From the NCBI GenBank assembly GCA_947493175.1, contig CANLQD010000004.1, positions 527,007 to 591,006 on the forward strand: 64,000 nt of DNA, given 5' to 3'. The notes under the pieces were generated by a model. The model was not told the origin of the DNA. It ran no database searches and saw nothing but the letters and a program-made list of their open reading frames with translations. Positions 1 through 9,914 of the stretch are shown one piece after another; positions within the stretch are counted from its first letter, which is position 1, and every line of letters begins with the position of its first letter. The DNA is from an uncultured Flavobacteriaceae bacterium. Lineage in GTDB: Bacteria; Bacteroidota; Bacteroidia; Flavobacteriales; Flavobacteriaceae. A program made the translations under genes and the position numbers.

Positions 1-1617
1 TCGGCAGTACAATGTGTTATAGCCGATCATTGCATTGGCGGTGTCAAGGAGGCCGCAGACTGTGCGGTTAAGTTCCAATCGGAAAATGTGGGCGTTTCCC
101 TTTCAGTAACCCCTTGTTGGTGTTATGGTACCGAAACCATGGATATGAACGCCTCGATACCCAAGGCCATTTGGGGCTTTAATGGAACCGAACGCCCAGG
201 GGCAGTTTATTTGGCAGCAACCTTGGCCGGACACAATCAAAAAGGACTTCCCTCTTTCGGAATTTATGGTAGGGATGTACAGGATTTGGGCGATGAGGCC
301 ATTCCCGAAGATGTACGGGAGAAACTATTGAGTTTTGCAAAAGCCGGGCTAGCGGTGGCCCTTATGAAAGGAAGGTCGTACCTCGCTATAGGTACCGTTT
401 CCATGGGAATCGCGGGTTCTGAAATTCAATCCGATTTTTTTCAGTCTTACTTGGGCATGCGAAACGAGTACGTAGACTCCACAGAGGTAATGCGTAGAAT
501 TGAACAAAAAATCTACGATGAAGAGGAATACGAAAAAGCGCTGCAGTGGACGAAACAACACTGTACGGAAGGAGAGGACTTTAATGAAGAGGCAAAACAA
601 CGTTCCCGGGAGCAAAAAGACAATGACTGGGAATTTGTCGTTAAGATGACTTTGATTATCAGGGATTTGATGGAAGGTAATCCGAAGTTGGCAGAAATGG
701 GCCATGGCGAAGAGTCCTTGGGTCATAATGCTCTGGTGTCTGGGTTCCAAGGCCAAAGGCAATGGACGGATTTTCTGCCGAATGGAGATTTTTCCGAAGC
801 AATCTTGAACTCTTCGTTCGATTGGAATGGCATTCGCAAACCCTATATGGTCGCTACTGAGAACGACTCACTGAACGGTATTTCCATGTTGTTCAATCAT
901 TTGTTGACCAATACGGCACAAATATTTGCAGACGTACGCACCTATTGGAGCCCCGATGCAGTAGAACGGGTGGCCGGCTGGAAACCGGAGGGTCCTGCAA
1001 AAGACGGCTTTATACATCTCATCAATTCCGGTTCCGCGACCCTCGATGGTTCCGGACAGCAGCAGGTAAACGGACAACCTGTGATGAAGCCCTTTTGGGA
1101 AATTACCGATAAAGAGAAAGAGGCTTGCATCGACGCCACCACTTGGTATCCTGCTGATTTGGGCTATTTTAGGGGCGGAGGTTATTCCTCGAATTTTTTA
1201 ACTACAGGAGGAATGCCTTTGACCATGTGTCGCATCAATTTGATAAAAGGTTTAGGCCCTGTGCTGCAAATTGCGGAAGGGTTTAGTATCGATTTGCCCG
1301 AAGCAGTTCACCAGACTTTAGATGTACGTACCAATAGAACTTGGCCAACCACATGGTTCGTGCCCAATTTAACGGGCCAAGGGGCATTTGCCGATGTCTA
1401 TACCGTAATGAACAATTGGGGCGCCAATCATGGGGCCATTAGCTATGGTCATATCGGAAAAGACTTGATTACCTTAGCATCGATGCTACGTATTCCCGTT
1501 TGCATGCATAACGTGCCGGACGAAAAAGTGTTCCGACCATCGGCTTGGAACTCTTTCGGAATGGATAAGGAAGGGCAGGACTATCGCGCCTGTGAAACCT
1601 ATGGACCCCTGTATTAA
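1..1617 (+). CDS. fucI: L-fucose isomerase FucI (5' end outside window)
   Basis: Converts L-fucose to L-fuculose in the cytoplasm, the first step of fucose catabolism. The reading frame is open from base 1, so the gene begins upstream; only the last ~538 codons are here. From memory, stretches such as NSSFDWNG, ATENDSLNG, FADVRTYWSP, INSGSA, FRGGGYSS and the C-terminal GQDYRACETYGPLY match E. coli FucI closely, and the visible length fits a ~590-residue enzyme. It is followed after 14 bases by a sugar kinase, and FucP lies 8 kb on, so this is a fucose locus. Identification is firm; no fuculose-phosphate aldolase is visible in the window. Confidence 0.97.
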   Translation, partial: SAVQCVIADHCIGGVKEAADCAVKFQSENVGVSLSVTPCWCYGTETMDMNASIPKAIWGFNGTERPGAVYLAATLAGHNQKGLPSFGIYGRDVQDLGDEAIPEDVREKLLSFAKAGLAVALMKGRSYLAIGTVSMGIAGSEIQSDFFQSYLGMRNEYVDSTEVMRRIEQKIYDEEEYEKALQWTKQHCTEGEDFNEEAKQRSREQKDNDWEFVVKMTLIIRDLMEGNPKLAEMGHGEESLGHNALVSGFQGQRQWTDFLPNGDFSEAILNSSFDWNGIRKPYMVATENDSLNGISMLFNHLLTNTAQIFADVRTYWSPDAVERVAGWKPEGPAKDGFIHLINSGSATLDGSGQQQVNGQPVMKPFWEITDKEKEACIDATTWYPADLGYFRGGGYSSNFLTTGGMPLTMCRINLIKGLGPVLQIAEGFSIDLPEAVHQTLDVRTNRTWPTTWFVPNLTGQGAFADVYTVMNNWGANHGAISYGHIGKDLITLASMLRIPVCMHNVPDEKVFRPSAWNSFGMDKEGQDYRACETYGPLY

Positions 1618-1631
1618 CTAAAAGACCCATC

Positions 1632-3305
1632 ATGGCATCAGGTGAAGACTATGTGATCGGGATTGATTTCGGCACCGCTTCAGTACGGGCGATTGTGGTA
1701 GATGCTGCAACTGGGGAACAAAAGGCGTCCGCGGTCGCTACATACGAACGGTTTGCCCAGGGGCATTACTGCGATGCTTCGATCAACCAGTTCAGACAAC
1801 ATCCGCTTGATTATATAGAGGGGCTTCAAAAGTCGGTATTGGGGGCCCTCGATGGCTGTAATGAAAAGATACGGGCGAACATCCGGGCTATTTCGGTTGA
1901 CACTACGGGTTCTACTCCGGTGGCCGTGGACAAAAAAGGCATGCCTTTAGCCTTAAAACCCGAATTTCAGGATAACCCGAATGCGATGTTTTTTTTATGG
2001 AAAGACCATACCGCTATCGGGGAAGCCAATGAAATAAATCAATATGTCGAAAAGCAAAAGGTAGACTACTTAAAATATGTTGGCGGCATCTATTCTTCCG
2101 AGTGGTTTTGGGCAAAACTATTGCACATGCTCCGGCAAGACCCAGCAGTGGGAGAAGCAGCTCATTCTTGGGTAGAGCATTGTGACTGGATCCCCTTTTT
2201 GTTGACAGGCGGAGTTGCTGCCAAAGAAATAAAACGGGGCGTTTGTGCCGCAGGTCATAAGGCCTTATGGTCTGAAGAATGGGATGGATTTCCTCCCGAT
2301 CGTTTTTTCTCGGGCTTGGACCCACTTCTTAAAGGATGGGCCGATCGACTTCCAAAAGATACGTTTGCTGCAGATGAAACCGCCGGCTATTTGAGTCCTG
2401 AATGGGCGGACAAATGGGGATTGTCTACCAACGTACATGTCGGTATTGGGGCCATAGACGCCCATATGGGAGCTGTAGGAGGGCAAATTGCACCGTTTTA
2501 TATGAGCAAAGTTATGGGCACTTCTACCTGTGATATGTTGGCAATGCCCCCTCAGGAAGTAGGCGATACCTTGGTCGATGGTATCTGTGGGCAGGTAAAA
2601 GGTTCCATTATTCCTGGAATGATCGGCATGGAGGCAGGGCAGTCTGCCTTTGGAGATGTGTATGCTTGGTTCAAGGAGGTCTTGGCGTGGCCCCTACAGC
2701 ATTATCGATCTAATAACCAAACTGAAGAATCCCAGACCGAAGTCTTACGTCATATCGAGGACCATCTATTAAAAGAATTGAACGCGGCGGCTGTAACGAT
2801 TGAAGTGACGTCGGATACCGAATTGGCATTGGACTGGCTAAATGGTCGTAGAACACCGGATGCCGACCAATCGTTGAAAGCCGCGATTACCGGACTTAGT
2901 TTGGGTTCCGATGCCCCTAGTATTTTTAGGGCGTTGGCCGAGGGTACCTGCTTTGGAGCTAAAAAAATTGTGGAGCGCTTCCGGAATCGGGGAGTCGTTA
3001 TCAAGGGAATCATAGGTGTCGGAGGTGTCGCCAAAAAATCTCCTTTCGTCATGCAATTGATGGCCGATATTCTTGAAATGCCCATCCGGGTTCATACGTC
3101 GGAACAGACTTGTGCCTATGGGGCTGCTATGTTCGCCGCGACGGTAGCAGGAATTTACCCCAAAGTAGAGGAAGCGATGCAGCAAATGGGTCAAGGGTTT
3201 GAAATTGAATACCTTCCAAACACAGAAATGGCAAAAGTATATCGCGAACGCTATGCCCGGTATGAAAAACTGTGTGCGTTCATCGAGTCAGATGCAACTA
3301 ACTAA
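1632..3305 (+). CDS. FGGY-family sugar kinase, ribulokinase (AraB) type
   Basis: ATP-dependent carbohydrate kinase. The N-terminal phosphate-binding motif GIDFGTASVRA and the C-terminal GVGGVAKKSP segment are typical of the FGGY fold. At 557 residues it has the length and sequence style of ribulokinase rather than the ~470-residue fuculokinase FucK. It starts 14 bases after fucI and is surely co-transcribed with it, so the probable in vivo substrate is L-fuculose. The family assignment is strong; substrate assignment rests on context only. An L-ribulose or dual-specificity kinase is the alternative. Confidence 0.88.
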   Translation: MASGEDYVIGIDFGTASVRAIVVDAATGEQKASAVATYERFAQGHYCDASINQFRQHPLDYIEGLQKSVLGALDGCNEKIRANIRAISVDTTGSTPVAVDKKGMPLALKPEFQDNPNAMFFLWKDHTAIGEANEINQYVEKQKVDYLKYVGGIYSSEWFWAKLLHMLRQDPAVGEAAHSWVEHCDWIPFLLTGGVAAKEIKRGVCAAGHKALWSEEWDGFPPDRFFSGLDPLLKGWADRLPKDTFAADETAGYLSPEWADKWGLSTNVHVGIGAIDAHMGAVGGQIAPFYMSKVMGTSTCDMLAMPPQEVGDTLVDGICGQVKGSIIPGMIGMEAGQSAFGDVYAWFKEVLAWPLQHYRSNNQTEESQTEVLRHIEDHLLKELNAAAVTIEVTSDTELALDWLNGRRTPDADQSLKAAITGLSLGSDAPSIFRALAEGTCFGAKKIVERFRNRGVVIKGIIGVGGVAKKSPFVMQLMADILEMPIRVHTSEQTCAYGAAMFAATVAGIYPKVEEAMQQMGQGFEIEYLPNTEMAKVYRERYARYEKLCAFIESDATN

Positions 3306-3345
3306 ATATCATGGCAAAAAAGACCATGGTGCAAAAATAAATTGA

Positions 3346-5187
3346 ATGCCTATACTGGTTACCAACGAAGGAACGACATTGCAAGATGCTATTGTAGCAT
3401 GTAGGGAGCTTCCGAAAGCAGCGCGAAAAATTGTTTTGGACGAAGGAAATCACTTTGTAGACAAAACTGTTCGGCTAGGACCTTTAGATTCGGGTCTTGT
3501 TATTGAGGGGAGAAGGGACTCCAAGCTTTATGGAGGTCGCCGTATTACCCAATGGGAACCCAAGAACGAAACCCTTTGGCGAGCGAAACTACCAGAAGTA
3601 AAAGAAGGAACGTGGGATTTTCGAATGCTAATGGTGAATGACCGATATGCCGAGCGCGCCCATTTTCCACAAGAGGGTTTCTTAATTCATGAGACCGATT
3701 TTGATGTGACCTGGAAAAGTACTTACGAAGGAGGTTTTGAACGACAGCCAACCTATGAGGAACTAACTACCTTAAAATTCAAGCCGGTTGACATTCCTTC
3801 AAGTCTGGAACCCAAGAATGCAGAGCTTACGGTGTTTCATATGTGGGATGAATCATTGGTCGGTGTCAAACAAATCGATTGGGAAACCCACACCATCACA
3901 TTCTCGAATCCGGCAGGTTGGCCACCAGGAGCATTTGCCAAGTACTATCAATTTGATAAACGCTACATTGTATGGAATACCGAGGAGGGCCTACAGCAGC
4001 CAGGGCAATGGTATTTAAATCGGGCAGAAGGGGAACTGGTCTATTGGCCAAAAGAAGGTGAAGATATGACCCAGGTGGCCATCTACGCACCTGTGCTCGA
4101 AAATGTACTTGTTTTGGAAGGTGACACTGACCATACGGTAGAGGATATCGAGCTGCGAAATTTTACGGTATCGCTGGCCAATGCGCCACTTATGAGCGGG
4201 GCATTTGGGGCCAAACTCTTTGACGGTGCGATTGCCCTACGAAAAGTGAAAAGTTGTACACTGCAACAGCTAACGATCAAAAATATTGGCGCACATGGCA
4301 TCAAGGCAGATGGGGACCATGTGACCATTGAGTCGTGCCATGTGTCCAACGCTGGTGCCGGAGCTATTCGAATCACTGGTTCCCAGGCCAAGATACACAA
4401 CAATTACATTCACGATATCGGTAAGACCTTTCCCAGTGCTATTGCACTCTATGTAGGTGCCACTGATCCAAACGTTCCTGAAGAGTGGGAGGCGGGCCGA
4501 TCGTATTCAGATTGCGTTATTAGCCATAACGAGCTTCACGATGTGCCCTATGCCGCTATTTGCGCTGGCGGTAAAAATCTGATTATTGAAAAGAACCTGA
4601 TCTATCGGGCAATGCAAAACCTCTATGACGGTGCCGGTATCTATATTACCTTCTGTACCAATGCAGTGGTGCGTAACAACTTTATTCGAGATATCAAGGA
4701 TGCCCCAGGGGCTGGTACTTCGGCCTATTACCTCGATGAAAAGGCAATAGATTGCTTGGTAGAGGGCAATGTCGAAATAAATGTGCCAAGGGCCAGTCAT
4801 AATCATATTGGCAAAAACAACACCTTTCGCAACAACTTCTTCTTTATGAAAGAAAAAGGCAGGTTCTCTATGGAACGGAGCGAGGGGTATGTCTTCGAAA
4901 AGAATATTGTGGTAACGGGTATTGGGTTCGAGTTTTATGACCCTGCTACCTGTGCCCGTTTTGAAAACAACATCTTGTTTCCCGGGAATGGAAAACTCAT
5001 TGGCAAAACCTTGAACAAATATGAGATTGTCAAGGAATTTGAATTGCCACTAGTCAATGGCAATACCGATAGCAATCCCCTCATTGCCGAGTTTGAGAAA
5101 GGAAAAATTCGGTTTGCCCCGAATTCACCGGCCCATGACTTGGGTATCCAAGAAATAGACGTATCCGATGCCGGACGGATATCGTAG
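3346..5187 (+). CDS. right-handed parallel β-helix protein, GH141-like
   Basis: A 613-residue protein with many short β-helix rungs between about residues 250 and 560 (repeated units with I..N.I, V..NF and similar). An N-terminal domain of ~230 residues contains W-rich segments. This arrangement resembles GH141, which includes an α-L-fucosidase active on rhamnogalacturonan II and enzymes of fucoidan loci. I see no signal peptide, so it probably acts on imported oligosaccharides in the cytoplasm. It is third in the fucI operon. The β-helix fold is clear; family membership and fucosidase activity are inference. A lyase or sulfo-sugar epimerase of the same fold cannot be excluded. Confidence 0.65.
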   Translation: MPILVTNEGTTLQDAIVACRELPKAARKIVLDEGNHFVDKTVRLGPLDSGLVIEGRRDSKLYGGRRITQWEPKNETLWRAKLPEVKEGTWDFRMLMVNDRYAERAHFPQEGFLIHETDFDVTWKSTYEGGFERQPTYEELTTLKFKPVDIPSSLEPKNAELTVFHMWDESLVGVKQIDWETHTITFSNPAGWPPGAFAKYYQFDKRYIVWNTEEGLQQPGQWYLNRAEGELVYWPKEGEDMTQVAIYAPVLENVLVLEGDTDHTVEDIELRNFTVSLANAPLMSGAFGAKLFDGAIALRKVKSCTLQQLTIKNIGAHGIKADGDHVTIESCHVSNAGAGAIRITGSQAKIHNNYIHDIGKTFPSAIALYVGATDPNVPEEWEAGRSYSDCVISHNELHDVPYAAICAGGKNLIIEKNLIYRAMQNLYDGAGIYITFCTNAVVRNNFIRDIKDAPGAGTSAYYLDEKAIDCLVEGNVEINVPRASHNHIGKNNTFRNNFFFMKEKGRFSMERSEGYVFEKNIVVTGIGFEFYDPATCARFENNILFPGNGKLIGKTLNKYEIVKEFELPLVNGNTDSNPLIAEFEKGKIRFAPNSPAHDLGIQEIDVSDAGRIS

Positions 5188-5225
5188 AAAAAATAACTAA
5201 GAACACTTAAAATCAATTGAATAGA

Positions 5226-6272
5226 ATGAAAGTAATACGCTCAGAAAAAAATCCAATTATAGCTCCAAAAGATGTAAAACCGTCAAAGGAAGATTTCGAG
5301 GTGGTATGTGTCTTTAATTGCGGGGTCATTCGCTTTCAGGGGGAGGTGTTGTTAATGCTCCGCGTTGCAGAACGTCCCAAGGCAAGGCACGAAAACGAGG
5401 TCCGAACTGTTTTCTACGATCATGTTCAGGAGAAGATCACCGTGAAGAGCTTTGAAAAGGATATGCCTGGTATCGGCTTGCACGACAGCCGTTATATCTA
5501 TACACCAGAACGTATTTTTTTATCCTCCATGTCCCACTTTCGTTTGGCAAGAAGTCAAAACGGAATTGATTTTATCATTAATGAACATCCCTGTATGGAA
5601 CCTGATAATGTATACGAAATGTATGGTATCGAAGATCCCAGAATTACACAGATAGGCGAAGATTATTGGGTCAACTACAGTGCCTGTTCTACCATTGGGG
5701 GCGTTACCACTTGTTTGGCGGTAACGAAAGATTTTAAGACTTTCGAACGAAAAGGGGTCATGTTTACACCCGATAACAAAGACGTAGCAATTTTTCCCGA
5801 AAAAATCAATGGGAAGTATTATGCCCTGAACCGCCCGATATCTGCGGAATACAAGTTAAAGGATATATGGATTTCCGAATCCCCGGACATTGAAGCATGG
5901 GGGAACCACCGGTTTTTGATCAGCACCAGGGAAGGCTACTGGGACGACGGCCGTATTGGATGTTCCGCCGTTCCCTTTCGCACAGAAGCAGGTTGGCTGG
6001 AGATTTATCATGGAGCCTCCAAAGACAATGTATACTGCTTAGGAGCCGTGCTACTGGATTTGGAAGAACCATGGAAGGTTATTTCCCGGTCGGAGAACCC
6101 GATCATGCTCCCAGAGGAGGATTACGAGATCAATGGCTTTTTTGGCAATGTTATTTTCAATTGCGGAGTGTTGGTAGAAGATGGGGTTGTAAAGATCTAT
6201 TACGGTGCTGCGGATACCTATATTGGTTATGCCGAAGTAGCGTTACAGGATATTTTGGACGATTTAAAATAG
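5226..6272 (+). CDS. GH130-type β-propeller glycosidase or phosphorylase
   Basis: About 348 residues with the layout of GH130: VFNCGV near the N-terminus, the GIEDPR motif mid-protein, AIFPEK, and FNCGVL followed by YYGAADT near the C-terminus. GH130 enzymes are mostly inverting phosphorylases or hydrolases of β-mannosides. There is no signal peptide, so it is cytoplasmic. I chose ATG at 5226 instead of an in-frame TTG nine bases earlier because the family begins close to MKVIRSEKNPI. It lies 38 bases after the β-helix gene and is probably in the same operon. A mannose-containing substrate would imply that the imported glycan is not pure fucan. Confidence 0.8.
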   Translation: MKVIRSEKNPIIAPKDVKPSKEDFEVVCVFNCGVIRFQGEVLLMLRVAERPKARHENEVRTVFYDHVQEKITVKSFEKDMPGIGLHDSRYIYTPERIFLSSMSHFRLARSQNGIDFIINEHPCMEPDNVYEMYGIEDPRITQIGEDYWVNYSACSTIGGVTTCLAVTKDFKTFERKGVMFTPDNKDVAIFPEKINGKYYALNRPISAEYKLKDIWISESPDIEAWGNHRFLISTREGYWDDGRIGCSAVPFRTEAGWLEIYHGASKDNVYCLGAVLLDLEEPWKVISRSENPIMLPEEDYEINGFFGNVIFNCGVLVEDGVVKIYYGAADTYIGYAEVALQDILDDLK

Positions 6273-6340
6273 AATCATTTCATCCCTTGTCATGAGCATT
6301 CATTGAAGTAGTTTAAACCGCTTCCTTTAAAACAACTAGT

Positions 6341-7510
6341 ATGACCAATAGCATCAGGGCTTTTTATTTTTTGTTTCATGTAGGGCTCGGTTGTGTCCTT
6401 GCTTTTTTACCGACCTATTTAAAGACCGAAGGGTTTACGGGTACGGAGATAAGTTCGATCATGTCTCTCGGAGCGCTTTGCGGCCTGTTCGGGGTCCCCA
6501 TGTTATGGGGCTATATCTCGGATAGAATAGGTAAACCCCAGTTGATTTTGAAAATCTTGGCCTTTGGGGTGTTTGCGGGGAGTTTACCCTTATTGTTCTT
6601 CAAGGATTATTGGCTCGTTTTTGCCACTTTTTTTGTGTATTCCTTCTTTTCCATCGGTATCATGGGCATCTTGGATTCCATTGCTTCGGTACGGGCCAAG
6701 GAGCAGGGTCTTGATTTTGGTAAAATGCGCTTGTTCGCACCAGCAGGATGGTTCGTAGGTTCCGTGGCCTTGGGATACTATATAGAACTAACTGGAAAAT
6801 CGTGGAACGACCCTGGTGTTATCGTTGCGTTTGTGTTAAGTTTCGGATTAATGTTCGTTAGTTCGCTTGGCTTAAAAAGAACAACTACTAAAAACCAGGA
6901 ACGCCCGTCACTTTCCGAAATCAAAGAACTTTTTCAGAATAAATATTTGGTGTTGTTTTATATCATGGGCCTTATCAACCTGGCCAGTGTTTCGGCTTAT
7001 TTGGTCTATTACGGCCCTTTGATCGAGCATTTAGGGCTCAAACCCTCCGTTGTAGGGCTTAGTATCGGTGTCGGTACCTTGGCCGAGGTCGTATTCATGT
7101 TCTTTTTCGACAAATTCAAAAAATGGTTGGGTCTTGACTTATTGATCGTAATCTCCATTTCGTTGAGCATTATACGGTGGGTGATTATCGCCAACACCTC
7201 CAATCCGGCCGTACTGATCGGTATTCAAGTGCTGCATTCCGAAATAGCCCTATTTACTTTGGCCTGCGTCACGTTCATCACCGGTAATGTGCCAGGTAAA
7301 TTGGTAACAACTTCCCAAACGATTTTTTATTCTTTGACCTATGGAGTGGGACAATACTTGGGTATTATGTTAATGGGGTATTTGTTCGATTATTTTGAAC
7401 AACCTTCTAAACTGTTTCTGGTGGCCGCTGTCATACAATTGGTTCCTTTATCATTGGTGGTTTATATCTTTTATATAAAAAGAAAATCAAATGGTTTTTC
7501 CTTAAAATGA
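6341..7510 (+). CDS. MFS transporter, probable sugar/nucleoside:H+ symporter type
   Basis: A 389-residue polytopic protein with about 12 hydrophobic segments. The N-terminal half includes GALCGLFGVPMLWGYISDR, the conserved MFS loop 2-3 (G-x3-D-R). The style recalls the LacY/NupG-like MFS group. It is the fifth gene on the plus strand after fucI, 68 bases from the GH130 gene, and probably brings oligosaccharides through the inner membrane for the cytoplasmic enzymes of the operon. The substrate cannot be read from sequence. Confidence 0.8.
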   Translation: MTNSIRAFYFLFHVGLGCVLAFLPTYLKTEGFTGTEISSIMSLGALCGLFGVPMLWGYISDRIGKPQLILKILAFGVFAGSLPLLFFKDYWLVFATFFVYSFFSIGIMGILDSIASVRAKEQGLDFGKMRLFAPAGWFVGSVALGYYIELTGKSWNDPGVIVAFVLSFGLMFVSSLGLKRTTTKNQERPSLSEIKELFQNKYLVLFYIMGLINLASVSAYLVYYGPLIEHLGLKPSVVGLSIGVGTLAEVVFMFFFDKFKKWLGLDLLIVISISLSIIRWVIIANTSNPAVLIGIQVLHSEIALFTLACVTFITGNVPGKLVTTSQTIFYSLTYGVGQYLGIMLMGYLFDYFEQPSKLFLVAAVIQLVPLSLVVYIFYIKRKSNGFSLK

Positions 7511-7751
7511 CGGTTTTTGATTAAGACATCGGTTCCTTTTCAAAGTTTTTGGAAAGCGAATTTCGAAAAGGGTAAAAATGAAGATATATGCATTGAAATT
7601 GAGAGAAAACTTGTTTGTAGCATGAAAGTGGGTACCGTAAGTTTTAGACCGGTTTTTTGCCCATGCTATTGAGGTTAGGATTCCGTTTTAGAAATACCCT
7701 TCTCAACGGTTTTGGCGAAGTCAAAAAAATAATAGAGAAAAGGATAAAAGA

Positions 7752-9869
7752 ATGAAGACACGATTTTTAGTATATATTGGTATTGTGGGCATGCTATGGG
7801 CATGTGTCACGAAGGAAAACGATCGCAAACAATATAAGGACCTCTCTGAGAATCCAGACCTTACGTTTGAGGAGCCTACCCGACAAATACATCTCGATTT
7901 CCATACCTCGGAACTCATCGATAGTATTGGTTTCAAATTTGATAAAGAACAGTTTCAAGAAGCTCTAAAGTTGGGAAAGGTCAATGCCATCAATGTCTTT
8001 GCCAAAGGCCATCATAGTTGGAGCTATTACCCAACAGAAATCGGAATGACGCATCCAAAACTCGACTTTGATTTGTTAAAAGCGCAAATTGAAGCTTGTC
8101 GCGAAATTGGCGTTGAGGTATTTGCTTATTTCACCGTAGGTTGGTCTGCCAACGATGCCAAAAACCACCCGGAATGGGCAGTGGTTCGGAAAGACGGTTC
8201 CAATAAATTTCGGGACCAATTAAAGAGCTTGGGTCCAGAAGACCCTTTTGGAGGATGGGAGTATTTAGAGCCCTCCGGACCGTATGCTGAATTGATCTAC
8301 GCTCAGACGGAAGAACTGATTAAAAACTATGATTTGGATGGTATTTGGTATGATATTCACCAACCCGAAAGCCTTAATTTTAATGCTTGGAGTCTTCGTG
8401 ATTATGCCGAAAAAGGTATTGATACTACAGATTCATTGTCGGTTCAATTAAGAACCAATGAGAAGTACAATGAGTTTTTTCAAAAGACGGGAGACATTAT
8501 CAAAAAGCACAAGCCCAACGTTACCATTTACTACAACGGGACTACAAGAACGTATAATACCGAAAACATTGAGCTTTTCAAATACGGATTTTTCAAATAC
8601 AATACAAAACACGACCTGGAAGATTTACCCACCGCATGGGGCGGATACGATATCTTCCCTTGGCGATCGAAGTATTTTGCCAATACAGGAAAAGATATTG
8701 TTGCGATGAGTGGCAAGTTTCATAAGGCATGGGGGGAATTCGGTGGGTTCAAACACAAAGATGCACTGCTATATGAAGCAGCTTCCATGGTGGCCTTTGG
8801 TGCTTCAGCGAATATGGGCGATCAACTACACCCTTCTGGGGAGATGGATATGGCCACCTATGAAAATATAGGATATGCTTTTGACTATGTCGAAAAAATA
8901 GAGGATTATGGCATCGGGGCCGATCACGTAGCCACTACAGGGCTCTATATAGGGGAAGATTTACCTGCAATCGAAGGGGCAGTGGCCATGCTGCTAGAAA
9001 AACAGGTGAACTTTAATGTGGTGAACACCCTGCAAGATTGGTCGAACATCGAAGTATTGGTTGTTACTAGTGGGGGAATACTAAAGCGTGATATTCCCAA
9101 GCTACAGGAATTTGTGCGGCAAGGTGGTAAAGTGATCGCTATGGGTGAAGGGCTTTTTCGTAATAATAAGCCCATTATTGATATCGGAGCCGATTTTGTC
9201 GGAGATGCCAACTACGATATCGATTATACAGTAGTAAACGAAACCATGTCAGACGGACTCGTAGCTTCTCCCTTTCTTAATTATAATGCTGCATTGAGAA
9301 TACGGCCTAAAAACGGAACAGCAGTATTGGCGGCTATCCGGGAACCCTTCTTCTCAAGGGCGGTAGCGCACTACAGCTCCCACAACAATACTCCCAACCG
9401 ATTGAACGATGCCGAACATCCGGCAGTGATCCGAAAGGGGAATATTATCTACATTGCCCATGACTTGGACAGGCAGTACAGTAAAGAAGGGGCCCGTATG
9501 CATCGAGATCTCTTTTACAATTCGCTCCAACTGCTAAGGGAAAATCCGATGATGGAGACCGAAATGCCGAGTATGGGGCGCGTAAACCTGTTACATCAAC
9601 CTGAACAACAAAGGTACGTGGCCCATTTGCTATATGCTTCTCCTATTCAACGTGGGTCTGTCCGGGTTATTGAAGATTTGGTACCCCTCTATGATATTCC
9701 TGTTACAATCGATGTGCCCCAACAAATTAGCGAGGCGTACCTGGTGCCCTCAGGGGAAATGCTCCCCTTGCAAGTGGTTGATGGTCGTCTAAAATTAACA
9801 GTTCCGGTCTTGGAATGTCATACGGCTGTTGTATTGGAATATAAAACAGACCCTCCAAAGACCGAATAA
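7752..9869 (+). CDS. GHL6/GH151-like putative α-L-fucosidase, lipoprotein
   Basis: 705 residues beginning with a lipoprotein signal (lipobox ending in Cys18, LWAC), so it is placed at an outer or periplasmic membrane surface. The body reads as a (β/α)8 barrel to about residue 400 (FHTSE, FYTVGW-like FAYFTVGW, LDGIWYD near 195-201, KFHKAWGEFGG), then a glutamine-amidotransferase-like trimerisation domain and a small β C-terminal domain. This order matches the 'hypothetical glycosyl hydrolase 6' group that contains GH151 α-L-fucosidases. Asp196 or Asp201 in DGIWYD is a candidate nucleophile (inference). It sits between two transporters, with FucP directly after, and is paralogous to the gene at 11248-13323. 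Activity is not proven. Confidence 0.7.
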   Translation: MKTRFLVYIGIVGMLWACVTKENDRKQYKDLSENPDLTFEEPTRQIHLDFHTSELIDSIGFKFDKEQFQEALKLGKVNAINVFAKGHHSWSYYPTEIGMTHPKLDFDLLKAQIEACREIGVEVFAYFTVGWSANDAKNHPEWAVVRKDGSNKFRDQLKSLGPEDPFGGWEYLEPSGPYAELIYAQTEELIKNYDLDGIWYDIHQPESLNFNAWSLRDYAEKGIDTTDSLSVQLRTNEKYNEFFQKTGDIIKKHKPNVTIYYNGTTRTYNTENIELFKYGFFKYNTKHDLEDLPTAWGGYDIFPWRSKYFANTGKDIVAMSGKFHKAWGEFGGFKHKDALLYEAASMVAFGASANMGDQLHPSGEMDMATYENIGYAFDYVEKIEDYGIGADHVATTGLYIGEDLPAIEGAVAMLLEKQVNFNVVNTLQDWSNIEVLVVTSGGILKRDIPKLQEFVRQGGKVIAMGEGLFRNNKPIIDIGADFVGDANYDIDYTVVNETMSDGLVASPFLNYNAALRIRPKNGTAVLAAIREPFFSRAVAHYSSHNNTPNRLNDAEHPAVIRKGNIIYIAHDLDRQYSKEGARMHRDLFYNSLQLLRENPMMETEMPSMGRVNLLHQPEQQRYVAHLLYASPIQRGSVRVIEDLVPLYDIPVTIDVPQQISEAYLVPSGEMLPLQVVDGRLKLTVPVLECHTAVVLEYKTDPPKTE

Positions 9870-9914
9870 TTCAAAAAATGTAGAACACCCTTAATCACCA
9901 CCTGTTTACCGTCT

